A stretch of 64,000 nt of DNA, taken from positions 1-64,000 of the forward strand of contig NZ_LWBU01000405.1 of the NCBI RefSeq assembly GCF_001646665.1. Direction: 5' to 3'. Position numbers and translations under genes: made by a program. This DNA is from Streptomyces noursei (GTDB taxonomy: Bacteria; Actinomycetota; Actinomycetes; Streptomycetales; Streptomycetaceae). Below the pieces are notes generated by a model, which did no database searches, was not told where the DNA came from, and saw only the letters and a list, made by a program, of their open reading frames with translations. How positions within the stretch are numbered: the first letter of the stretch is position 1; each line of letters opens with the position of its first letter. Positions 42,450-49,174 of this stretch are shown one piece after another.

Positions 42450-44090
42450 TCACCGGGCGTTCAGCACCGAGGCGACGAGCGGGCCGGCCGCGTCCCCGCC
42501 GTGGCCGCCCGCCTGGACGACCGCCGCGGCCGCGAGGTCGTCGGCGAACCCGGCGAACCAGCTGTTGGAGTCGGCCTGTCCGCCGACCTCGGCCGAACCG
42601 GTCTTCGCCCCCTTGTCGCCGCCGACCCCGGCCATCGCCGCGGCGCCCGTGCCGCTGGTCGCGGTGGCCCGCATCATGTCGCGCAGCTGCCGGGCCGCCG
42701 AGCCGTCCAGGCCGCGGGCGGCGGTGGCGATCTCCCGGTCGTCCAGGTCGCGCGGCACGATGACCGGCTGCTTGAAGGAACCGTGCTTCGCGGTCGCGGT
42801 GATGGACGCGACGTTGAGGGCGTTCATCTGGATCGTGCCCTGGCCGATGTACTGGGCGGCCGCCTCGCCGCCGGTCTCGGCCGGCACGGCACCGTCGAAG
42901 GTGGCCACGCCCGTCTGCCAGTTCAGACCGATGCCGAAGACGTCGCGGGCCTCCCTCCCGAGCGCCGCGTCGTCGTCGACGTCGTCGATCAGCTTGATGA
43001 AGGCGGTGTTGCAGGACCGCTTGAAGCTCTCCTGGAAGGTGCTGCCCGCGGGGAGGTCGAAGTGTTCGAGGTTGTGGAAGGTACGGCCCTGGTACAGGAC
43101 CTCCTTCGGGCACTCGGCCGGGCGGTCCGCGGCGACCAGGCCCTTCTCCAGCAGGAGCGCCGCCGTCACGATCTTCATCGTGGAGCCGGGCGCCTGCTTC
43201 CCGGCGAGCGCCGCGTCGAACGCGTCCCCGCGGTTGTTGGCCACTGCCCGTATCTCGCCGGTCGACGGCCGGACGGCCACCACCGACGACCCGCCGTACC
43301 GTTTCACCGCCCGCTCGGCCGCCGCCTGCACGTCCGCGTCCAGCGTCGTCCGCAGTTTGCCCGGCACGCCCTTGACGAGCGTCAGCAGCGTCCGGTCGGC
43401 CGCGCCCTCGCCGGTGGCGTCGATCCACGTCTCGATGCCGGGCTTCCCGCCCGCCTCGGCCCCGTACTTCTTCCGCAGCTGGTCCAGGACGGACTTCAGC
43501 GACGGGTACTTCTCCGGTGTCAGCTCCACGCCGGCGTGGTCGACGGCCCGGACCGGCGGCGCGGCCGCCTCGCCGGTGCGCAGCACCGCGCCGTCGGTCA
43601 GGTTCGGGTGGATCACCGACGGCGCCCACTTCACCAGCGGCAGACCGGTGGTGACGCCCCGTACGACGGTGAGCCGCGAGGCGTACGCCAGCCGCTTCGA
43701 CACCCCCTCGTACGTCACCGTCGCGTCCACGGTGAAGGGCACCTCGGCCCCCGCCGGCGCGCCCGGCGTGATGACCGCCTTCGACACGTGCGCCTGCCCG
43801 CGGAAGCCCGCGAGGGCGGGTGTCGCGGTGGCGGCGTCGTCGGTCAGGTCAGCGGCCGCCGCCGCGTCCCCCGCCGCCCACGCGGCCAGGAAGTCCTTCG
43901 CCGTCCGCTCGACCTCCCCGGCGGTCACCGGCCCGGAGCCGGCCTTCCGCGGCGCCGCCGCGGACCGGGTGGTGGCCCCCTCCGCCCCGCCCGTCATGTC
44001 GTCGTAGACGGCGTACGCCCCGTACCCCACGCCACCGGCCACGACGGCGAACACCGCGCCGACGACGGCGACCTTCGCCCCACTGCGCAT
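42450..44090 (-). CDS. Penicillin-binding protein (class B-like, NTF2-like N-terminal domain)
   Basis: This membrane-anchored transpeptidase cross-links peptidoglycan. It has 546 residues: one N-terminal helix (VAVVGAVFAVVAGGVGYGAYA), a MecA_N/NTF2-like domain (about 55-165), then the transpeptidase fold. SxxK is in GSTMK (about residue 301), SxN is RSCNTAF and KTG is AKTGSAE (about 493). The GGAGGGGG site lies 8 nt before the ATG. It is separated from pmt, its presumed original neighbour, by the island; a LacI-type palindrome lies 26 bases before its start. Confidence 0.93.
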   Translation of the reverse strand: MRSGAKVAVVGAVFAVVAGGVGYGAYAVYDDMTGGAEGATTRSAAAPRKAGSGPVTAGEVERTAKDFLAAWAAGDAAAAADLTDDAATATPALAGFRGQAHVSKAVITPGAPAGAEVPFTVDATVTYEGVSKRLAYASRLTVVRGVTTGLPLVKWAPSVIHPNLTDGAVLRTGEAAAPPVRAVDHAGVELTPEKYPSLKSVLDQLRKKYGAEAGGKPGIETWIDATGEGAADRTLLTLVKGVPGKLRTTLDADVQAAAERAVKRYGGSSVVAVRPSTGEIRAVANNRGDAFDAALAGKQAPGSTMKIVTAALLLEKGLVAADRPAECPKEVLYQGRTFHNLEHFDLPAGSTFQESFKRSCNTAFIKLIDDVDDDAALGREARDVFGIGLNWQTGVATFDGAVPAETGGEAAAQYIGQGTIQMNALNVASITATAKHGSFKQPVIVPRDLDDREIATAARGLDGSAARQLRDMMRATATSGTGAAAMAGVGGDKGAKTGSAEVGGQADSNSWFAGFADDLAAAAVVQAGGHGGDAAGPLVASVLNAR

Positions 44091-44115
44091 CGTGCAGTCC
44101 CCCTCCCCAGGAGCG

Positions 44116-44133
44116 GCTTGAACGCGTTCAAGC
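44116..44133. promoter_or_regulatory. LacI-type palindrome upstream of the PBP gene
   Basis: GCTTGAACG and CGTTCAAGC meet without a spacer. TGAACGCGTTCA has the central CG and arms typical of LacI-family operators. There is no LacI gene in the window. Confidence 0.4.
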
Positions 44134-44224
44134 TCCTCACCGGCGCCACCCTACGGGACACGAGTGGCAGGGGGGACGGCTGTTATCCGACCGGAACCTC
44201 AGCGGGCGGTACCCGCCATCACAC

Positions 44225-44312
44225 CCACGTATCCAGCCACATCCGGTCGCGCCAGTCCTCCATCGGGATCGACTGGCCGGTGTACAGGGGCCAGAGGTGG
44301 ATGAAGTCCGCG
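44225..44312 (-). pseudogene. pmt: Displaced 3'-end fragment of pmt
   Basis: On the minus strand this reads as the last 27 or so codons of the mannosyltransferase, DFIHLWPLY, then TGQSIPMEDWRDRMWLDTWV and TGA. The intact pmt ends NFIYFWPLY, then the same 20 residues and TAA. Bases 44235-44295 are identical to 49191-49251; the flanks are similar but differ at several positions. This is what remains when an element integrates into the 3' end of a gene and supplies a new end. Confidence 0.85.
44235..44295. repeat. Attachment-site direct repeat, copy 1
   Basis: The 61 bases are identical to 49191-49251, in the same orientation, 4956 bases apart. This copy borders the PBP side. Confidence 0.85.
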
Positions 44313-44698
44313 CATTAGGGGCGACCGGGGGGCTTGACCAGGACGGTTGCGCCTCGGCTGGGCCGCGTTGGGCCTCCTGGGCCGCCCGGGGGGCCGTGCT
44401 CCGGCTTAATCCGGAGTCGTTGACATGGCCGGAATAGTGGGGCGAGATCGGTGGTTTGCCGATTTTCTGACGCAGAACGACCGGATCTGTAGCAAGCCGC
44501 CTATACGAGAGTTGAGCGGTCTCCCGCGAAATTGTTCGAAGACATCTTGCCTGATAGTCTGCGCGGCACGAGGTGAAGTTAGTTTCGCTGGCCTTGTATT
44601 GACGATGCCTGGGGGGGCGTGATGTTTGCTTCGCTTAATAACACATCTGTCTTTCCTGTTCCCGTCAATTTCTATGTGTCGCCAGGAAAGAGGATTTC
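44313..44698. other. Left island margin, non-coding, with a promoter for the secreted protein
   Basis: No gene is supported. A small hairpin CTCCGG/CCGGAG lies at 44399-44416. A vegetative-type promoter is readable: TTGTTC at 44532-44537, 17 bases, TAGTCT at 44555-44560, pointing to the secreted-protein gene about 140 bases downstream. The AT content rises sharply after 44410. Confidence 0.4.
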
Positions 44699-45139
44699 GT
44701 GAGGAATAAGGCCCGCATTGGTTCCATTGCCGGCATGTCATCTGCGCTGGTTCTTGCCCTCGCCCCCGGGGCCGAGGCGCTCGTGTGGACAAGCAGCATT
44801 AACGACGGCAGTCCTGGGTTTGAATCCCGGCGCTGGAGCGATCAGAGCTACTCCCAGATTCAATTCTATGACTGCTCCAATCGCAGCACAACTGGCACCC
44901 CTGACAGTGTCGATGTTCAAATATGGCGCGACATCTCGCTTCAGCCTGACGACGCTTACGACAACAAAACTTTCACCGCCTGCTACGGCGCCGGTGCAAG
45001 CAATGGCGAGTGGACTGATCTTCCCGCCACAACCGTCACCGTTTATTTCCAGCTCATGAAGGTCGGCAGTACGACAAGCCCGGGCTTTGCGACTGTTGAT
45101 GTCGGCTACCTGTCTGTCGACACAACTAAGGCCGACTAA
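44699..45139 (+). CDS. Small secreted protein of unknown function (island cargo)
   Basis: The 146-residue protein has a clear signal peptide (SIAGMSSALVLALAPGAEA, cleavage likely after Ala27). The mature part of about 119 residues is rich in Ser, Thr, Asp and aromatic residues and has two cysteines (YDCSN and FTACYG), suggesting one disulfide in a small beta-rich fold. The GTG at 44699 follows AAAGAGGA at 6 nt. A strong terminator ends the unit, so it is monocistronic. Codon use is markedly less GC-biased than in core genes. I do not recognise the family; an inhibitor, bacteriocin-like or surface protein are all possible. Confidence 0.75.
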   Translation: MRNKARIGSIAGMSSALVLALAPGAEALVWTSSINDGSPGFESRRWSDQSYSQIQFYDCSNRSTTGTPDSVDVQIWRDISLQPDDAYDNKTFTACYGAGASNGEWTDLPATTVTVYFQLMKVGSTTSPGFATVDVGYLSVDTTKAD

Positions 45140-45155
45140 ACTCTTAGTGCAAACG

Positions 45156-45186
45156 GTGAGGGGCGACCCGTGCGGTCGCCCCTCAC
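45156..45186 (+). terminator. Hairpin after the secreted-protein gene
   Basis: 45156-45168 pairs perfectly with 45174-45186 (13 bp, 5-base loop), starting 16 bases after the stop. A -10-like TATACT at 45195-45200, just beyond it, probably starts the ABC operon. Confidence 0.8.
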
Positions 45187-45220
45187 TGCGGTCTTATACT
45201 GAACTTGTAAGAGAGTCCTG

Positions 45221-46498
45221 ATGAGATTTCGCACCAGCTTGCGCTCCGGCGCCGTTCGGTGGGCAACCCCATTCGTTTTGCTGCTGACGCTGCTCTATTA
45301 TTTCGCGGGTGAGAGTGCGCCGCTCGCTGTCTTCCATGGTTATGCTCCCGCTCTCGTCGCCGCTCCCCTGATGACGCTGTACGCGCTCGCCTATGCGGTG
45401 GCTGCCGGTCTGGCTGCCTGGGAGAGCGGGAGACTCACGAGCAGTGGGGTATGGGCCCTCGCGGCAGGGCGCTCGCGTTTTCATGTAGCGGCCAACGCTC
45501 TGCTCCCCGTGTTCCTGCTCTCCTGGGCTGTGCTGATCGTTCCCGTCAGCCTCTCGCTGGCCCGGACCACAACCTTCCCAACAGTCGACAGTTTGCGCCT
45601 TCTAGTGATGGCGCTCATTCTCTGCGTTGCTCACGCGGTTATCGGTTTTGGTATCGGTATTCGGGCGCCACGCGTGATCGCAGCGCCGATCGTGGCCGTT
45701 GTCGTATGGATCCTAGTCGCCTTTTCTCGCGCAACGCACCCCTATTGGCTTCGCCATGTGTCCGGCCAGTATATGGATTTGGATTTCGGCGAGGTGCCCG
45801 GTATGGCTTCGCTCGTGGCGCCTATTTTGTTCGGCGGGGGCATTGCCCTGGGCGTTGCTCTTTTGTGGTTTCCCCTCAGGTGGCTATTGGTGAGAGTGGT
45901 GCTGGCCTGCATCGTCGCAGGACTTTGCACTTTCGGCGCCTACAACATCGTCAAGGACTGGGGCCATGATCCGCCGATGGTCACAGGGCAGGCTCCCATG
46001 GAATGCCTAGGCAATGCACCGAAGGTATGTATGCCAAAAGCCACATCAAGCACGCTGGGCACGGTACGGAAAGAAGCAGTATCCGTTCTGGATGACCTGG
46101 GCAGCAGGGGTGTGACCGAAACTCCCTCGGTCATAACCGATCGGCTGGCGGACGGACGTTCCGGACTGCCGTCGACCCAGAAAACTTGGCGTATCGGACT
46201 GACAGCCGCCGCCCAGCGTGACGAAGTTCGCTTTGAGGTGCTGACCGCTGCAGTTCGATTTCCCTGTAGGCGGGTCGACCCGGTCACGGGCCATGCGGCA
46301 TGGCTATGGGCGGCTTCTGTGACAGGCGAGGAGAAAGCCTATCGCGCGCGCGTGGCGCAGGAGACGCAGACGCCGGACGCAGTCCGCGCTGAAAAGCAAG
46401 TGCAAGACATCGTCCAGAGAGTGTTGGCGCAGCCCGCAAAAGAGCAGGGAACCTGGTTTCGGCAGACCCTCATCAGCGCGTGCCGAGGCAACGCGTGA
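45221..46498 (+). CDS. ABC-transporter-associated membrane protein with extracytoplasmic domain (island cargo)
   Basis: The protein has 425 residues. Six or seven hydrophobic helices occupy residues 12-245 (first FVLLLTLLYY, last VRVVLACIVAGLCTFGAY). The remaining 180 residues are hydrophilic and, by the topology, probably outside the membrane, with four cysteines (PMECLG, KVCMPK, FPCRRV, SACRGN) that may form two disulfides. It is not a standard permease family that I recognise. AAGAGAG lies before the ATG at 45221. The TGA shares a base with the next ATG, so it is coupled to the second membrane gene and the ATPase; it is likely one half of the permease. Confidence 0.75.
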   Translation: MRFRTSLRSGAVRWATPFVLLLTLLYYFAGESAPLAVFHGYAPALVAAPLMTLYALAYAVAAGLAAWESGRLTSSGVWALAAGRSRFHVAANALLPVFLLSWAVLIVPVSLSLARTTTFPTVDSLRLLVMALILCVAHAVIGFGIGIRAPRVIAAPIVAVVVWILVAFSRATHPYWLRHVSGQYMDLDFGEVPGMASLVAPILFGGGIALGVALLWFPLRWLLVRVVLACIVAGLCTFGAYNIVKDWGHDPPMVTGQAPMECLGNAPKVCMPKATSSTLGTVRKEAVSVLDDLGSRGVTETPSVITDRLADGRSGLPSTQKTWRIGLTAAAQRDEVRFEVLTAAVRFPCRRVDPVTGHAAWLWAASVTGEEKAYRARVAQETQTPDAVRAEKQVQDIVQRVLAQPAKEQGTWFRQTLISACRGNA

Positions 46499-47076
46499 TG
46501 TGGTGGCTCAAGGCGCGCCGCGTCCCTACCGTCCTGGCCGCGATGCTCGTGACCTTCGTCGTCCTTGTGTTCGTCGTCCAGAATACGTTTGTACTCCTGC
46601 CGTCTTTCACAGGTAGGAGCCAGGTAGCCCTTTCGCTTTTCGTACCCATACCGTTGATCGCGGGCCTGATGTTGTGTCTTGAGTCGCGGATTGCTCCGGC
46701 TGAAGACTCGGGAGTGCGCTCAGTTGCTCTGCTGGATGCGGCCCTGATTACCGCGGCCATTGGCACGGCCGTAGTCACGAGCGTGGTGGCCGGCTTGGTC
46801 CTCGACGCACCACAGGCTGGTACCGCGGGCCGTAACGCCCTTTTCCTCACCGGGCTGATGCTGTGCGGCCGTGCCGTGATGGGCCAGCGCGCGGTGATGA
46901 TCCCTGTGGCGTGGCTGTTTTTCGTGGTCTTCATCGGCTTCCGACCCACAGGCGACCCTTATCCATGGACAATTGTCCCTGAACCAGCCGGTGCTCTTCA
47001 TGCAGTTGTCGGCGCGGTGCTGGCATTCCTCACAGGGACCCTAGTGCAGCTGTATACGTCAAGGAAAATGTCATGA
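46498..47076 (+). CDS. Second ABC-transporter membrane subunit (island cargo)
   Basis: The 192-residue, very hydrophobic protein has about six helices (VLAAMLVTFVVLVFVVQNTF is the first, ALHAVVGAVLAFLTGTLVQL the last). Family not recognised. The ATG at 46498 overlaps the preceding TGA; a GTG at 46480 is possible but would start inside the previous gene without a ribosome-binding site. The stop overlaps the ATPase ATG (ATGTCATGA), so stoichiometric synthesis of all three subunits is likely. Confidence 0.72.
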   Translation: MWWLKARRVPTVLAAMLVTFVVLVFVVQNTFVLLPSFTGRSQVALSLFVPIPLIAGLMLCLESRIAPAEDSGVRSVALLDAALITAAIGTAVVTSVVAGLVLDAPQAGTAGRNALFLTGLMLCGRAVMGQRAVMIPVAWLFFVVFIGFRPTGDPYPWTIVPEPAGALHAVVGAVLAFLTGTLVQLYTSRKMS

Positions 47077-47816
47077 CTCTTGAACTGGTCTCCTGCACCT
47101 ACGGCTACCGACGGCGACGGCCTCCCATCTTGCAGGACTTCAGCTACCGCCTCCCTGACGGGCTGACGGTTCTGCTCGGCCCCAACGGCGCGGGCAAGTC
47201 GACGCTGCTCAAGCTCGCGGCAACAGTCATCGCCCCTCGCTCGGGCGCTGTGACCCTCGGTGGCACCGCCGGAGGCACCAAAGCCTTCCGTAAGGCTGTG
47301 GCTTGGATGCCGCAGGACATCGTTCCCATGCCGTCCCTGTCCGCACGTGAGTACGTCGCCTACGTCGGCTGGCTCAAGGGAATGAACCGCAACGATGCCT
47401 GGCATCAGGCGCGCCGGGCTCTCAATCGCGTAGGGCTCGCGGACCAGGCCGACACCAAGACCCACCGGCTCTCAGGCGGCCAGCTGCGCCGCGTCGGTCT
47501 CGCTGCGGCTCTAGTACACGACGCCCGCGTACTTCTGCTCGACGAACCTACGGCCGGAATGGACCCCCACCAGCGCCGCGTATTCCGCGACATCTTGAAC
47601 GGCCTCATCACAGAGGGCGTGCAGGTATTGCTGTCCACCCACGACGTCGCCGACCTCGCCGAGGAGGCCGACCACGTCACCGTCCTCCACGGGGGACGCA
47701 TCCTGCAGGACGGCACGATTGATGCCTTCTTGGCCCACACCCCGCCTGGTACCGTCTCCGGTCGCGCCGCAGAAGGGGCCTACACGGCTCTACTGACGCG
47801 CCATGGCGCGGCCTGA
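47073..47816 (+). CDS. ABC transporter ATP-binding protein (island cargo)
   Basis: The 247-residue ATPase has Walker A LLGPNGAGKSTLL, Q-loop AWMPQDIVPMPSLSAREYV, signature LSGGQLRRVGLAAAL, Walker B VLLLDEPTAGMDP and the switch His in LLSTHDVADLAEE. The sequence is closest in style to the CcmA/export-type ATPases that pair with small separate permeases (antibiotic or peptide export or self-protection). It is the third gene of the coupled island operon. GC content is higher than in the two membrane genes, so the operon is not compositionally uniform. Confidence 0.9.
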   Translation: MTLELVSCTYGYRRRRPPILQDFSYRLPDGLTVLLGPNGAGKSTLLKLAATVIAPRSGAVTLGGTAGGTKAFRKAVAWMPQDIVPMPSLSAREYVAYVGWLKGMNRNDAWHQARRALNRVGLADQADTKTHRLSGGQLRRVGLAAALVHDARVLLLDEPTAGMDPHQRRVFRDILNGLITEGVQVLLSTHDVADLAEEADHVTVLHGGRILQDGTIDAFLAHTPPGTVSGRAAEGAYTALLTRHGAA

Positions 47817-47901
47817 GAGGTCGTTACTGACTTCGGCTCGTCAGGGTGATCTCTCCTGAGGTCCCTGCTGTGCCTGGCGTGGTGGCTGTATCCAGTGGTG
47901 T

Positions 47902-48355
47902 GTGAGGTATGCGGATGGTGGCGGGCCGACTCCTGCCGGTCGTCAGCGCCGGGAGTCGGTACGACTGCAGGCGGCCGAGCTGTTCGAGCAGCAGTTCAAG
48001 CCACCGGAGGTTGCCCGACGGCTGAGAGTGAGCCGAAACTCGAGCCTGCCAGTGGCATCAGATGTGGAGCGACGGCGGCGGGCGGGCCCTGGCGTCCCGG
48101 GGTCCGAGCGATTCGCGGTGCCGTCTGCCCCCGTTCCTGGAGAAACTCGTCGCGTATCTGGAGCAAGGGTCAGCCGCGCATGGCTGGGTGGAGGACCATG
48201 TGTGGACCGGGGCACGGGTGGCCACGGCTGCTCGGCACGAAGTTCCACGTCTCCCACAGCGTCTCCGGGGCCACCCGGTTGATGCACCGGTTCGGCTTCA
48301 GTCCGCAGATCCCCGCCCGAAGCACATCTCGACGCCGGAGGTAAAAGAACAAGCT
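47902..48355 (+). pseudogene. Frameshifted N-terminal remnant of an IS630-type transposase
   Basis: The remnant can be read only by switching frames. From the GTG at 47902, a helix-turn-helix start RYADGGGPTP, then ELFEQQFKPPEVARRLRVSR; a second frame gives QMWSDGGGRALASRGPS and LEQGSAAHGWVEDHVWTGAR; a third gives LLGTKFHVSHSVSGATRL and MHRFGFSPQIPAR. Together these follow the winged-helix half of IS630 transposases (AHGW.ED..WT, FHVS.SVSG..R.M). The catalytic DDE half is absent, and no terminal repeats were found, so it is a dead fragment. It lies 86 bases after the ABC operon. Confidence 0.75.
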
Positions 48356-48600
48356 CAGCCGGTGTAGCTGAGCTGTAAAACAGTGACGACCTTCGTTTGG
48401 TGACCCATCAAGAGAACGGCTATTGCACGTTCGGTCGTGAGAGTGCGGACGATCCCGTCGTCCTCCCCGTATGGTTCCGCCGCCGCGAGACGGTCGTCAC
48501 AGGCGGCAGCGAGGGCTTGGGAGAGCTGGGCACTGGCATCCAGCGGCATGGCGTCGTGGACGGCTTCCGTGTCCGAGCCGTAGTTGAGACGGAAGGTCAT
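48355..48600 (-). CDS. Small RelE/ParE-like protein (possible toxin)
   Basis: The 81-residue protein has a pattern like RelE/ParE toxins: a first strand (MTFRLNYG), a helix pair (MPLDASAQLSQALAAACDD), then strands (GIVRTLTTERAIAVLLMG and KVVTVLQLSY). The terminal VVTVLQLSY-type strand is typical. The catalytic basic residues of RelE are not clearly present. The ATG shares one base with the stop of a 58-codon gene upstream, the layout of antitoxin-toxin operons. The assignment is by pattern only. Confidence 0.45.
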   Translation of the reverse strand: MTFRLNYGSDTEAVHDAMPLDASAQLSQALAAACDDRLAAAEPYGEDDGIVRTLTTERAIAVLLMGHQTKVVTVLQLSYTG

Positions 48601-48776
48601 CAGGCGACGCCACGCGTCCGTGCAGTGGCGGCTTCCTCACGGATGCGCTCAGCCACGTCGATCCACTCTCCGGGGATCTCGCCTGTTTCTTCCTCGGCCC
48701 GCGCCAGCTCCCGGCCTCGCGCGGCAGCCGCAGCCATGCCGGCCGCGACGGTCTGCCACTTCGCGAACACATTCAC
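48600..48776 (-). CDS. Very small Ala/Glu/Arg-rich protein (possible antitoxin partner)
   Basis: The 58-residue frame runs on the minus strand from GTG at 48776 to TGA at 48602-48600. It reads MNVFAKWQTVAAG, MAAAAARGRELARAEEETGE, IPGEWIDVAERIREEAATAR and ends TRGVA. It is helical and charged. Its stop overlaps the ATG of the next gene by one base, and codon use looks like that of a real gene. An in-frame TAG lies nine codons upstream, so a longer ancestor may have been cut. No Shine-Dalgarno is obvious. Confidence 0.45.
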   Translation of the reverse strand: MNVFAKWQTVAAGMAAAAARGRELARAEEETGEIPGEWIDVAERIREEAATARTRGVA

Positions 48777-49174
48777 GATCTCGTGAACCAGGGCGCGCTT
48801 GATCTAGCTGAGTAACCGCTGCTTCGCGGACGGGCTGCTCAGCGCCGCGCAGATGATCCTTCGGGTCTACGGTACGCGGGGCTCATGTCCGGCGTCAGTT
48901 CTGTCGGGCTGCTGGCGCACCACTTTGCACCACCCACGGCGGTAAATCACGGTCAACGAAGGACAAGACTGGGCGCCTCCTGCGCGGGGACCGGCGGCCG
49001 GGCCGTAGGACACGGGACCCCATGGACTTCCGTCCTCGGCGTTTCAGCAGGTCACCCCACCTCGCCGGGGCCGTCTGCGGGCCGTCCGAGGGGGACCAGC
49101 GACGGCCACTAACGACCAACAACGACCGTCATGGCGCAACGGTGGTCCGCCGCGCCATGACGGCGTCAGCCCTG
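48777..49174. other. Right island margin, no gene supported
   Basis: No convincing coding frame. Near the pmt side, AACGACC occurs twice with a 3-base gap (49121-49127 region, ACTAACGACCAACAACGACC), a possible arm-type integrase site, and the pmt terminator hairpin follows at 49126-49163. The rest is GC-rich and unstructured to my reading. Confidence 0.4.
49126..49163 (-). terminator. Hairpin downstream of pmt
   Basis: 49126-49137 pairs perfectly with 49152-49163 (12 bp, 14-base loop), starting 11 bases beyond the pmt stop in the direction of transcription. It is inside the island, so the element appears to have supplied both the gene end and its terminator. Confidence 0.6.

Noticed and set aside
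44116-44133. LexA/SOS box
   Set aside because: GAAC and GTTC arms are separated by two bases, while the actinobacterial LexA box needs four.
44425-44622. 65-codon plus-strand frame at the left island margin
   Set aside because: No ribosome-binding site, no recognisable composition, and it overlaps a readable promoter for the next gene.
45451-45969. Alternative plus-strand frame inside the first ABC membrane gene
   Set aside because: It has no ribosome-binding site and lacks the hydrophobic-helix pattern that the main frame shows over the same bases.
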